Source: JAJEEA01 sp965116765 (lineage in GTDB: Bacteria; Acidobacteriota; Vicinamibacteria; Vicinamibacterales; UBA8438). Taken from it: a DNA stretch of 64,000 bases. Positions within the stretch are counted from its first letter, which is position 1; each line of letters opens with the position of its first letter. The stretch is taken from assembly GCA_965116765.1 (NCBI GenBank), contig OZ220718.1:4898001-4962000 (forward strand), written 5' to 3'. Below are positions 8,680 through 16,522 of this stretch, piece by piece. The notes under the pieces are model-generated. The model did no database searches and was not told the origin of the DNA. It saw nothing but the letters and a program-made list of their open reading frames with translations. The translations under genes and the position numbers were made by a program.

Positions 8680-10233
8680 ATGAAGCGATTGATCATCGTC
8701 GCGGCGGCGTTGGCCGTGCTGGCGGCCGGACCGTCGGCCGAGGCGCAGTTCGACAGCGTCGGCTCGCTCGACTTCCCGACGTCCGGCTCTCCCGAGGCGC
8801 AGCAGCACTTCCTGCGCGGGGTCGCGATTCTCCACAGCTTCGGCTGGAAGCAGGCGATCGCGGAGTTCCAGGAGGCGCAGCGGCTCGATCCCGACTTCGC
8901 CATGGCCTACTGGGGCGAGACGCTGTGCTACAACCACCCGCTGTTCGGCTCGCCGGCCGACAACGACAACCCCCGGGCGGTGCTGAAGCGCCTCGGCGAG
9001 ACGCGGGAGGAGCGGCTGGCCAAGGCCCCCACCGAGCGCGAGAAGGGCTTCCTGAACGCGGTCGAGATCCTGTGGAGCGAGGGCGACTACGACGAGCGGC
9101 GGGTGGCGTACATGGAGGCCATGCAGCAGCTCGTCGAGCAGTTTCCCGACGACGACGAGGTTGCCGCCTTCGCCGCCGTGGCCACCCTCAGCGGGGCCCG
9201 CGCCCTCGACGACCGCACGTTCCGCTACGAGATGCAGGCCGGCTCGTTCGCCCTGCCCGTCTTCGAGCGCAACCGGGACCATCCGGGCGCCCCCCACTAC
9301 GTGATCCACGCGTTCGACGACCCCATCCACGCGCCCCTCGCGCTGCCCGCGGCGCTGCGCTACGCCGAGATCGCGCCGGCCGTCGCCCACGCCCGCCACA
9401 TGCCCACCCACATCTTCATCCAGCACGGCATGTGGGACCTCGTGTCGGGCCACAACCAGAGCGCCTACGACGCCGCCCGCGACCTCTGGGTGCCGGGCGA
9501 CAGCGTGGGCGACACCGTGCACCCCCTCGACTGGGGCCAGTACGGCGACCTGCAGCTCGGCGACTACGCCAGGGCCCGCACCTGGATTGACCGGCTCGAG
9601 ATGGTCATCGAGGAGAGCGAGGGGCAGGCCCGCAGCGTCAACACCCTGCCGCTCCTGAACGCGCGCTACGTGGTCGAGACCGAGGAGTGGAACGTGCTGC
9701 CGGTGACCGACGACTCGCCGGCCGTCGAGCTGCTCGCCACCGGCATCAGTGCCGTGAAGACGGGCGACCTCGCCACCGCCGAGACGGCGGCGGCCCGCCT
9801 GAAGGACCTGGCCGAGGACGGCGGCCCCGTGAACCGGATCATGTACCGCGAGGTCGCGGCCCTCGTGCACGTGGCGAAGGGCGAGGCCGACGCGGCGACG
9901 GCCCTCATGGACGAGGCGCTGGAGATCACCGGCCGCATGCGGTTGCCCAACGGGGCGGCGAGCCCCGTCAAGCCGCCCTACGAGCTCTACGGCGAGATCC
10001 TCCTCGAGCTCGACCGGCCGGCCGACGCGGTGGCCAAGTTCGAAACCTCGTTGGAGCGCATGCCCGGCCGCGTGCGGTCCGTGCTCGGCCTCGCCCGCGC
10101 CGCCGCGCAGACCGGCGACAGCGCCACCGCGGCCGAGCAGTACAGCCTGCTGCTGTCCACGTGGCAGGGCCGCAGCGAGCTGCCGGGCTACGACGAGGCC
10201 AGCCGGTACCTGCAGCAGACGAACGACCAGTAG
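8680..10233 (+). CDS. Exported tetratricopeptide-repeat protein
   Basis: A 517-aa protein starting at ATG 8680 after a good ribosome site (aggag). The signal peptide is MKRLIIVAAALAVLAAGPSA with cleavage near AEA/QF. Helical repeats follow: GWKQAIAEFQEAQRLDPDFA is a TPR near residue 55, and another run is seen near the C-terminus (DRPADAVAKFETSLERMPGR and GDSATAAEQYSLLL). The middle holds conserved His-rich stretches (HARHMPTHIFIQHGMWDLV) typical of a bacterial TPR family found next to outer-membrane receptors. No enzymatic motif recognised; probably a periplasmic scaffold. The reading frame is open further upstream, but signal peptide and ribosome site fix the start. Confidence 0.8.
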   Translation: MKRLIIVAAALAVLAAGPSAEAQFDSVGSLDFPTSGSPEAQQHFLRGVAILHSFGWKQAIAEFQEAQRLDPDFAMAYWGETLCYNHPLFGSPADNDNPRAVLKRLGETREERLAKAPTEREKGFLNAVEILWSEGDYDERRVAYMEAMQQLVEQFPDDDEVAAFAAVATLSGARALDDRTFRYEMQAGSFALPVFERNRDHPGAPHYVIHAFDDPIHAPLALPAALRYAEIAPAVAHARHMPTHIFIQHGMWDLVSGHNQSAYDAARDLWVPGDSVGDTVHPLDWGQYGDLQLGDYARARTWIDRLEMVIEESEGQARSVNTLPLLNARYVVETEEWNVLPVTDDSPAVELLATGISAVKTGDLATAETAAARLKDLAEDGGPVNRIMYREVAALVHVAKGEADAATALMDEALEITGRMRLPNGAASPVKPPYELYGEILLELDRPADAVAKFETSLERMPGRVRSVLGLARAAAQTGDSATAAEQYSLLLSTWQGRSELPGYDEASRYLQQTNDQ

Positions 10234-10257
10234 CGACTCGGGGACTTGGGCTCAGAG

Positions 10258-10287
10258 GACGGGCGTGCCGCGCTGGGCACGCCCGTC
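10258..10287 (+). terminator. Strong hairpin terminator
   Basis: Perfect 12-bp arms GACGGGCGTGCC and GGCACGCCCGTC with a 6-base loop, 24 bases after the TPR-gene stop. It separates that gene from the mini-ORF at 10344. Not part of the dispersed repeat family. Confidence 0.7.
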
Positions 10288-10343
10288 GCTCTCTGTGGCT
10301 CGACATGCCCTCGCAAGCCCGTATTGCCGGAATCCGAGTAAGG

Positions 10344-10466
10344 ATGGCGCGACTGGCGACCAGGGACGATCTCGAGAAGATCGAGTCGCGCCTGACGCTC
10401 AAGGTCTACGCCGCGGTTGTGGCAGGAGTCGCCTTGGTCAAGGCGCTCGACTATCTGCTCGGCTGA
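10344..10466 (+). CDS. 40-aa coiled-coil/single-TM small protein
   Basis: Short ORF of 40 codons. The N-half (MARLATRDDLEKIESRLTLK) is a charged amphipathic helix. The C-half (VYAAVVAGVALVKALDYLLG) is a hydrophobic membrane helix. This layout resembles the ends of DUF1640/CCDC90-like small proteins (T-RDDLEKIESRLTLK is a typical start). A weak purine-rich ribosome site precedes the ATG, and a terminator stands upstream, so it would need its own promoter. Function unknown; it could be a membrane-anchored mini-protein or a degraded relic of a longer gene. Confidence 0.45.
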   Translation: MARLATRDDLEKIESRLTLKVYAAVVAGVALVKALDYLLG

Positions 10467-10519
10467 TTTGGCAGCTCCATTCGAACCGGCGTCTCGACCG
10501 GGATCGGGCGGCCGGCGTC

Positions 10520-11544
10520 CTACCAGCGGTCGAACCGGACCAGCTCGCGGTCGATCATGTCGATGCGCGGGCGGCCCGACGCGGCCATGTTCCTCGCCAG
10601 CTCGGTCTGCAGGATCTCCACCACCGTCTGCACCCCTTCGGCCCCGTAGGCGGCGAGGCCCCACATGGGGGGCGGGCCACCATCACCGCGGCGGCGCCCA
10701 GGGCGAGGCCCTTGAGGACGTCGGTGCCGCGGCGGAAGCTGCCGTCGACGAGGACCGGGACGCGGCCGGCCACCGCGTCGGCCACCGCCGGCAGCACGTC
10801 GACGGGGAGGGCGCCGCCGACCCCGTGGTTGGAGACGACGAGGCCCCCGGCCCCCCGGTCGAGGGCGGTCTCCGCGCTCCCCACGTCCATGATGCCCTTC
10901 ACGATCACGGGCACGTCCACCGCCGAGACGACCTCCTCGACGGCCGCCCAGTCGGGCGGCGCGGGGTCGCCGCTCTCGGCGACGCCGACGGTCACGCAGA
11001 CCGCCCGGCAGCCGGCCTCGACCGCCCGCGCGGCATCGTCGGCCAGCGTGGGCGCGTCGGAGTACTGCTGATACCAGACCGGCTCGTCGCTCGCCGCCGC
11101 CACCGCGTCGATGGCGTGGCGGCCGCGTCCGGTGGCGACCATCACCGCCTTGCCGGCCGAGGCGCCGCGCGCCGTCGCGAGCTCGCCGTCGGGGTGCAGC
11201 TCGTCCTGGCCGCCCACCGGCCCGACGATGATCGGGGCGAACATGTCGTGCCCGTACAACGGCGTGGTCAGGTCGAGGTCCATCGCGTAGACCATCAGCC
11301 GCTGCCGCAGGGTCATCTTGTCGAACGACCGCCGGTGCCCGCCGCTGATGGCGTCGAAGCGCCGCGGCGGCAGCACGAGCCGGGCCATCGCCTCGAACTC
11401 CGGCACGTTGACCAGCTCGAGCACCGGGGCCAGCCGGTCGTTCGGGGGTGCGCCGCCCCCGGGCTGGCCCTGGGCGCGAACGAGGGGCGAGCCGCCGAGG
11501 AACTTGCCGAGCTGGCGCAGGGAATCTCGTCGGTCGACCTTCAT
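10520..11544 (-). CDS. FMN-dependent alpha-hydroxy-acid oxidase family protein, one frameshift
   Basis: TIM-barrel flavoenzyme of the glycolate/lactate oxidase family. Start ATG at 11544: KVDRRDSLRQLGKFL is a Tat-like twin-arginine leader. Family marks are PIIVGPVGGQDELHPDGELA, VWYQQYSD, VPVIVKGIMDVGSAETALD (conserved Lys), VSNHG and VLVDGSFRRGTDVLKGLALG. One base is missing in the G run 10667-10672; after it the chain resumes as MWGLAAYGAEGVQ and ends DRELVRFDRW. The canonical SNHGGRQLD is SNHGVGGALPVD here, so the substrate-binding Arg next to the catalytic His is absent. Together with the exported leader, this suggests an atypical member. It lies downstream of a GntP permease on the same strand, compatible with uptake plus oxidation of hydroxyacids. 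Confidence 0.8.
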
Positions 11545-11659
11545 CGCTGTATCGCCTCTGGTCTGCGCGGGGAACGTCGTCTCCCCGGTGAATCTATACG
11601 AGAATGCGGGACCGCGCCAGGGGCACCGGTTGCCGCCCGGGGAGCTCCGTGGGCGAAGG

Positions 11660-11742
11660 CTCGCCCATCGTCGTCCGCGGCTCCGCCGGGCGCCCAACCA
11701 CCCTCCAGCGAGTCCGCGCCGTTCTACGGCGCAGACGGCCGC
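11660..11742 (-). repeat. Dispersed hairpin-tail repeat, copy 6 (reverse, degenerate)
   Basis: Degenerate hairpin about 11707-11736 (AGTCCGCGCCGTTCTACGG then GCGCAGAC), tail 11660-11706 with GGCTCCGCCGGGCGCCCAAC. In minus-strand sense the hairpin is directly behind the stop of the GntP gene. Confidence 0.75.
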
Positions 11743-11743
11743 G

Positions 11744-13090
11744 TCAGATGAGCCCCACGGTCCAGAGCACGTACACCACGGCCATCGCGGTGACGCCGTT
11801 GACGAAGGTGACGCCCCCGTAGGACAGCAGCGCCGACTTGAGGGGCATGCGCGACAGCGACGCGCAGACCCAGAAGTAGCTCGAGTTCACGTACTTGATG
11901 ATCATCGAGCCGGCCGCCCCGGCGAGCATCGTCGCCTCGGGGCTCAGCCCCAGGGTGTCCATCATCGGGGCGGCGACCGAGGCGGCGGTGATCACCCCGA
12001 CCGTCGTCGACCCGGTGATCATGTTGCCGGCCACCCCGAGCACGAACGGCAGGAAGATGGCGGGCAGGCCGGTGGCGGCGACGGCCTGGGCGATGGCGTC
12101 GACGGCGGGCGTCTCCCGCAGGATCTGGCTGAGGGCGCCGCCGAGCCCGGTCACCATGATGATCATCGCCGACGCGCGCAGGGCGTCCTCGATCCACTGC
12201 CCGGTGCGCGCCTTCGCCTGGTCGGCCTTCGTGTTCCGATAGGCGAGCAGCACCCCGATGCCGAGGGCGACGACCGGCCAGCCCAGGTAGCGCATGGCCG
12301 CGTTGACGAGGTGGTCTTCCGGCAGCGCGAACGCGGTGACGCTCTGGCCGGCGATGAGGCCGAGGGGAATCAGGATCGGGGCGTAGGCGCGCCACGTCGA
12401 GGGCAGCTCCGAGGCGCGCCCCTGCTCGATGAACGACTGCCCCACGAACTCCCGCGACGGCGGCGACTCGATGCGGGGCCCCGCGAGGCGCGCGAAGACC
12501 CAGCCCGCGAGCGAGGCGATCAGGGTGACGATGCCCCCGTAGAGGATGACGCGGCCGATGTCGGCGCCGACGAGGGCGACGGCGGCGAGGGGGCCGGGGG
12601 TCGGGGGGACCATGGCGTGGGTGAGCTGCATCGCCCCCACGAGCCCGGTCGCCATCACGCTCATGTTGAGGCCGCTGTTGAGGGCGGCCGAGTGCACGAG
12701 CGGGTTGAGGATGAGGTAGCCGACATCGGAGAAGATGGCGAGGCCGATGACGAAGCCGCTCAGGGTCAGGGCCAGCGGCATCCGCTTCTCGCCCACCCAG
12801 CGGATCATCGACTCGGTGATCCGTTCGATGCCCCCGGTATGCTTGAGGGCCTCGGCGAGGATGGACCCGAGCACGATGACCACCGCGATGCCCTGGATGG
12901 TCCGGCCGAAGCCCTGCTCGAAGGCGTCGATGAACGCCTGGACGTCCATGCCGGGAATCAGCGCGAACAGCGCGATGGGCACGAGCAGGGCGATGAAGAC
13001 GTGCCAGTTGTAGCGGGTGATCAGCAGGAAGAGCAGCGCGACCACGGCGACGAGGCCGGCGATGGCGACGAGCGCGCTTTCGGTAATCAT
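11744..13090 (-). CDS. GntP family permease
   Basis: Integral membrane H+ symporter of the gluconate/hydroxyacid permease family, 448 aa with about 12 membrane helices. Start ATG at 13090 (MITESALVAIAGLVAVVALL). Family marks include GSILAEALKHTGGIERI, VGYLILNPLV, HAMVPPTPGPLAAVALVGAD and the C-terminal GNMITGSTTVGVITAASVAA with KYVNSSYFW. The frame stays open into the repeat upstream, but that part is repeat-derived and hydrophilic. It may feed the alpha-hydroxy-acid oxidase encoded just downstream. The exact substrate (gluconate, glycerate, lactate and similar) is not readable from sequence. Confidence 0.9.
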   Translation of the reverse strand: MITESALVAIAGLVAVVALLFLLITRYNWHVFIALLVPIALFALIPGMDVQAFIDAFEQGFGRTIQGIAVVIVLGSILAEALKHTGGIERITESMIRWVGEKRMPLALTLSGFVIGLAIFSDVGYLILNPLVHSAALNSGLNMSVMATGLVGAMQLTHAMVPPTPGPLAAVALVGADIGRVILYGGIVTLIASLAGWVFARLAGPRIESPPSREFVGQSFIEQGRASELPSTWRAYAPILIPLGLIAGQSVTAFALPEDHLVNAAMRYLGWPVVALGIGVLLAYRNTKADQAKARTGQWIEDALRASAMIIMVTGLGGALSQILRETPAVDAIAQAVAATGLPAIFLPFVLGVAGNMITGSTTVGVITAASVAAPMMDTLGLSPEATMLAGAAGSMIIKYVNSSYFWVCASLSRMPLKSALLSYGGVTFVNGVTAMAVVYVLWTVGLI

Positions 13091-13095
13091 GGTCT

Positions 13096-13190
13096 GTGAG
13101 CCTGGCCCGGAGAGCGTCGCCTGCGGCTCCGCTCGCCGCCCAACCAACCCTGCCAGGAGTCTGCACCGTTCTACGGCGCAGACTCCTGGG
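13096..13190 (-). repeat. Dispersed hairpin-tail repeat, copy 7 (reverse, near-consensus)
   Basis: Hairpin 13153-13189 (CCAGGAGTCTGCACCGT against ACGGCGCAGACTCCTGG), tail 13096-13152 with GCCTGGCCCGGAGAGCGTCG and GGCTCCGCTCGCCGCCCAAC. It lies in the divergent gap between the permease and aspartate kinase, so unlike most copies it is not behind a stop codon. It is nearly identical to copy 1 at 2190-2291. Confidence 0.88.
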
Positions 13191-13257
13191 CCGCGAGCCG
13201 TGGCCCGATCCTATATCAGCCGGCGCGGCCCGGCATGACCCGACACGGAACGGCGGC

Positions 13258-14622
13258 ATGATCGTGATGAAGTTCGGCGGCAGCTCTCTGGCGACCAGCG
13301 ACGCGCTGACCCGCGTCGCGGGTCTGATAGCCGACCGCGTGACGCGCGCGCCGGTGGTCGTGCTGTCGGCGATGGGGCGGACCACCGACGCCCTCGTGGC
13401 CGCCGTCGACCTCGCGGCGCACGGCGAGCTGGCCGGCGCCCGGGAGCGGGTGGCGGCCATTCGCGGCGACCTGCTGGCGGCGGCGGCGCCGGTCCTCGCC
13501 GACGTGGCGGGTCTCGAGCGCCTCGTCGACGCGCACTGCGACGAGCTCGACCGCACGCTCGCCGAGCTGGCGGCGGGGGACGGGCGGGCGCGCCCTCGGC
13601 TGACCGACGCGGCGCTCTCGCACGGAGAGCGCATCTCGAGCCAGGTGATGGCGCGGCTGCTCGGCCAGCGCGGCCTCGACGCCGTGCACGTGGACGCGCG
13701 CGACGTGGTGGTGACCGACGATCGATTCACCGAGGCGGCGCCGTCGTTCGGACCGACGAACGAGCGCCTCGAGCGGCTGGTGCGGCCGCACGCTGCGGCG
13801 GGGCGGGTGGCGGTGATGGGCGGGTTCATCGGGCGGACGGCGGACGGACGCCCGTCGACGCTGGGCCGCGGGGGCTCCGACTTCAGTGCCTCCATCGTCG
13901 GCGCGGGCATCGGGGCCGGCGAGATCCAGATCTGGACCGACGTCGACGGGGTGATGACCGCGGACCCCTCGGTGGTCCCCGACGCGCGGCCCCTGCCGCG
14001 GCTCTCGTTCGCCGAGGCGTCCGAGCTCGCCTACTTCGGGGGCCGCGTGCTGCATCCCCGCACGGTGCTGCCGGCCGTCGAGCGGGACATCCCGGTGCGG
14101 GTGCTCAACTCGCGGAAGCCCGAGGTCGAGGGCACCCTCATCGTCGCCGCGGCCCCGCGGTCGGGTCTCACCGTGAAGTCCATCGTCTACAAGGAGGGCA
14201 TCACCGTCATCGACGTCCGATCGACCCGGATGCTCATGGCCCACGGCTTCCTCGCCGCCATCTTCGAGGTCTTCGATCGGCTCGAGACCGCCGTCGACGT
14301 GGTGTCGACGTCCGAGGTGGCGGTGTCGCTGACCATCGACCGCACCGACCGGCTGGCCGACCTCGTGGGCGAGCTGCGGCGCATCGCCGAGGTGGAGCAC
14401 ACCGGCGGGCAGGCCATCGTCTGCCTCGTGGGCGAGGCGATCCGCGACACGCCGGGGGTCGGCGCGACCGCCTTCACCGCCCTGCGGTCGATCAACGTCC
14501 GCATGGTGTCGCAGGGCAGCGCCCGGACCAACTTCAGCCTCGTCATCGACGAGAGGGACGTGCCGGCCGCGGTGCGCGCCCTGCACGCCGCGTTTTTCGA
14601 GGCGCAAGGGGAGGGAGAGTGA
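13258..14622 (+). CDS. lysC: Aspartate kinase
   Basis: First step of lysine, threonine and methionine synthesis: ATP-dependent phosphorylation of aspartate. 454 aa from ATG 13258. N-terminal kinase marks are MKFGGSSLATSDALTRVA, SHGERISSQVM, LGRGGSDFSASIVGAGIGAG and WTDVDGVMTADPS. The C-terminal regulatory part has two ACT domains, the first from about SGLTVKSIVYKEGITVIDVR (then AIFEVFDRLETAVDVVSTSE) and the second from CLVGEAIRDTPGVGATAF. The long form with ACT domains suggests feedback inhibition by lysine or threonine. No homoserine dehydrogenase domain is attached. It is a single gene, convergent with brnA. Confidence 0.93.
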   Translation: MIVMKFGGSSLATSDALTRVAGLIADRVTRAPVVVLSAMGRTTDALVAAVDLAAHGELAGARERVAAIRGDLLAAAAPVLADVAGLERLVDAHCDELDRTLAELAAGDGRARPRLTDAALSHGERISSQVMARLLGQRGLDAVHVDARDVVVTDDRFTEAAPSFGPTNERLERLVRPHAAAGRVAVMGGFIGRTADGRPSTLGRGGSDFSASIVGAGIGAGEIQIWTDVDGVMTADPSVVPDARPLPRLSFAEASELAYFGGRVLHPRTVLPAVERDIPVRVLNSRKPEVEGTLIVAAAPRSGLTVKSIVYKEGITVIDVRSTRMLMAHGFLAAIFEVFDRLETAVDVVSTSEVAVSLTIDRTDRLADLVGELRRIAEVEHTGGQAIVCLVGEAIRDTPGVGATAFTALRSINVRMVSQGSARTNFSLVIDERDVPAAVRALHAAFFEAQGEGE

Positions 14623-14661
14623 ACGAGCGCGTCATGCGGGAGCGGTGCTGCGACAGTCCTG

Positions 14662-14895
14662 TCACGTGGCGCCGGCTCCGGCCGGCGCGTCCCAGAGGAG
14701 GGCGAGCTTCCTGCCGCTCGTCGCGCAGTCCCGCAGGTACAGGTTGATGAGCGTCTGGTACGGGATGCCGGTCTCGCTCGACAGGTTCTTGAAGTAGTCG
14801 ACGGTGTCCTGATCGAGTCGGATCGTCACCTGTCGCTTCAGCCGCTTCACGTACGGATTCCGTCGCCCCGCCGAGAAGTCGTAGTGTTCTCTCAT
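14662..14895 (-). CDS. brnA: BrnA antitoxin
   Basis: A 77-aa antitoxin that neutralises BrnT and represses the operon. The N-terminus MREHYDFSAGRRNPYVKRLK leads into a ribbon-helix-helix DNA-binding core (KRQVTIRLDQDTVDYFKNLS, then SSETGIPYQTLINLYLRDCA). This is the standard BrnA layout. Its start overlaps the brnT stop by 4 bp (14892-14895), so translation is coupled, and the order toxin-then-antitoxin is canonical. It is convergent with lysC, leaving only 39 bp between the stop codons. Confidence 0.92.
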   Translation of the reverse strand: MREHYDFSAGRRNPYVKRLKRQVTIRLDQDTVDYFKNLSSETGIPYQTLINLYLRDCATSGRKLALLWDAPAGAGAT

Positions 14896-15188
14896 CGCCT
14901 CACCCTGTGCCGGTACGCCTGTCGCTCGGCTTGATTGGCCTTGCGGGCCGAGATGATGCGGATGACGTCGCCCTCCGCTCGCACACAGTGACAGACCACC
15001 AGGATCCGCGCGACGTCACTGAGCCCCAACAGGATGAACCGTTCTTCCGATCGCGACGTGTCGGGATCGGGGATCAGGATCGCGAATTCGTCGAAGAACA
15101 CCGACCGGGCCTCCTCGAAGGAAACGCGGTGCTTGCGCCGATTCTGCGCGTTCTTTCGTTCGTCCCACTCGAAACGGAAGTCGGCCAA
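14892..15188 (-). CDS. brnT: BrnT toxin (ribonuclease)
   Basis: A 98-aa type II toxin of the RelE-like ribonuclease fold. Family marks are FRFEWDERKNAQNRRKHRVS, FEEARSVFFD, EERFILLGLSD, ILVVCHCVR and RIISARKANQAERQAY (C-terminal Arg/Lys needed for RNA cleavage in the family). The start is TTG at 15188. The likely promoter ends only about ten bases upstream, so the transcript would be almost leaderless. The pair forms a compact island with its own palindromic operator. Full length and intact, so probably active. Confidence 0.92.
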   Translation of the reverse strand: MADFRFEWDERKNAQNRRKHRVSFEEARSVFFDEFAILIPDPDTSRSEERFILLGLSDVARILVVCHCVRAEGDVIRIISARKANQAERQAYRHRVRR

Positions 15189-15197
15189 CCCGAACAG

Positions 15198-15225
15198 CGT
15201 ATAACTACATTGTAGTTAAACGCAA
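15198..15225 (-). promoter_or_regulatory. brnTA promoter with palindromic operator
   Basis: Reading on the minus strand: -35 TTGCGT (15225-15220), 16-bp spacer, -10 TATACG (15203-15198). Inside the spacer is a perfect palindrome with arms AACTACA and TGTAGTT around one base (15203-15217). A site placed there would be closed by BrnA or the BrnTA complex, which is known to autoregulate. It is clearly A/T-rich against its surroundings. Confidence 0.75.
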
Positions 15226-15251
15226 GGCGGTTTCGAGTCGACCGCCGAACC

Positions 15252-16220
15252 CTACCGCCAGTCGTCGATGACGAAGAGGCCGGCGCGGTGGTAGCCCGGC
15301 TCGTGGGGGCGGTGCATGCACACGCCCTGGATGACGGTGCGGAAGCCGGCCGCCCTCAGGGCGCGGTACGCCTCGACGCGGGCGAGGCTGACGCCGGCGT
15401 CGAGGTGGGCGAGGCGCCGGGATGCGGCCAGGGACAGGCAGGCGGCCACGAGCCGTTCGAACCGGTCGGCCGCGCCCGGCCCGGGGCGCGCCGCCCCGAA
15501 CTTCACGTAGCAGCGCCCGGCGCCGGCCTCGGTGCCGGCGCCGCAGTGGCAGACCGCGAAGCCGTCGGGGCGGCCGGGGTCGCCCAGGAGTACCGTGTCG
15601 CCCAGCGACTGGGCCTCGGCCGCCGTCACCTCCCGCTCGAGATCCAGCCCGTCGTAGAGCATCGCGGACAGTCGGCGGCAGGCGTCGCGCACGGCCGGCC
15701 GGTCGGCGGGAGCGATTCGGGAATAGAGCCGAGCGTCGGCCGGTGCGGGGGCCTCGGACACGGGCTTCGTCATGACCGCGGTGAGGTAGCGGGGCCAGAA
15801 GCCGAACTTCTGGTAGAGCCCCACGTGCTTCGGGCTGTGAGGGAACGTGAACAGCCCCGCGTGGGTGACGTCCCAGGCCGCGAACAGGTCGAGGGTCGGC
15901 TCGAGCAGGCGCGAGGCCACGCCGCGGTCCCAGCAGTCCGGGGCGACGGTCAGCGGACCGAAGCAGCCGACGCTGCCCCAGCGGGCGGCGAAGTTGGATC
16001 CGACGACGTCGCCGTCGACGAGGGCGGCGAGCGCCGCCGACGGGTCGGCCCGCCACCGCGACCGCACGAAGTTGCGATCGGCCATGAACCGGGCGGGGTC
16101 GGCGGCGCCGAGGAAGGCGCCGAACGCCCGCTGCATGATCCGGGTGGCGGCCCGCAGGTCCGGCTCTTCGAGGGCCCGCACCTCGATCTCCGCCCGCCCG
16201 GACCGTTGCCCGTCCGTCAT
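15252..16220 (-). CDS. GNAT family N-acetyltransferase
   Basis: A 322-aa protein starting at ATG 16220 (MTDGQRSGRAEIEVRALEEP). The first half carries the GNAT acetyl-CoA fold: VDGDVVGSNFAARWGSVGCF, LTVAPDCWDRGVASRLLEPT (pyrophosphate-binding loop, slightly changed), and LYQKFGFWPRYLTAVM at the end of the domain. The second half (FAVCHCGAGTEAGAGRCYVK, then AHLDAGVSLARVEAYRALRA and GFRTVIQGVCMHRPH) looks like a second, weaker GNAT domain, so the protein is probably a tandem acetyltransferase. Substrate unknown. It is upstream of and co-directional with brnTA but unrelated. Confidence 0.82.
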   Translation of the reverse strand: MTDGQRSGRAEIEVRALEEPDLRAATRIMQRAFGAFLGAADPARFMADRNFVRSRWRADPSAALAALVDGDVVGSNFAARWGSVGCFGPLTVAPDCWDRGVASRLLEPTLDLFAAWDVTHAGLFTFPHSPKHVGLYQKFGFWPRYLTAVMTKPVSEAPAPADARLYSRIAPADRPAVRDACRRLSAMLYDGLDLEREVTAAEAQSLGDTVLLGDPGRPDGFAVCHCGAGTEAGAGRCYVKFGAARPGPGAADRFERLVAACLSLAASRRLAHLDAGVSLARVEAYRALRAAGFRTVIQGVCMHRPHEPGYHRAGLFVIDDWR

Positions 16221-16522
16221 TGCCGGTCTCCTCCCGCCGCATGCCCCCCGGCGACAAAGCGCTGGCGGTGCCCGGCGACGTTGCGGTCCTCGCTCGTGTC
16301 GGCATACACACGCCGCGCCCGGCCCCGCGTTAGAATTGACACCTTGCGGTTCGAGGCAAGTCCCGGCGTCCTGCGCGTCGGGTTCGCCGGGCCGTGGCTG
16401 CGGCCCATGATGACACTGCGACGGGCGGTTCCGCATCTTTCCGGTGGCCGCGCGACGGGGCGCGAGCGCCCCTGCTCGCGAACGCCGCGAGCTCACCGGC
16501 GCGCCTTGCGCCGGCCCCGATC

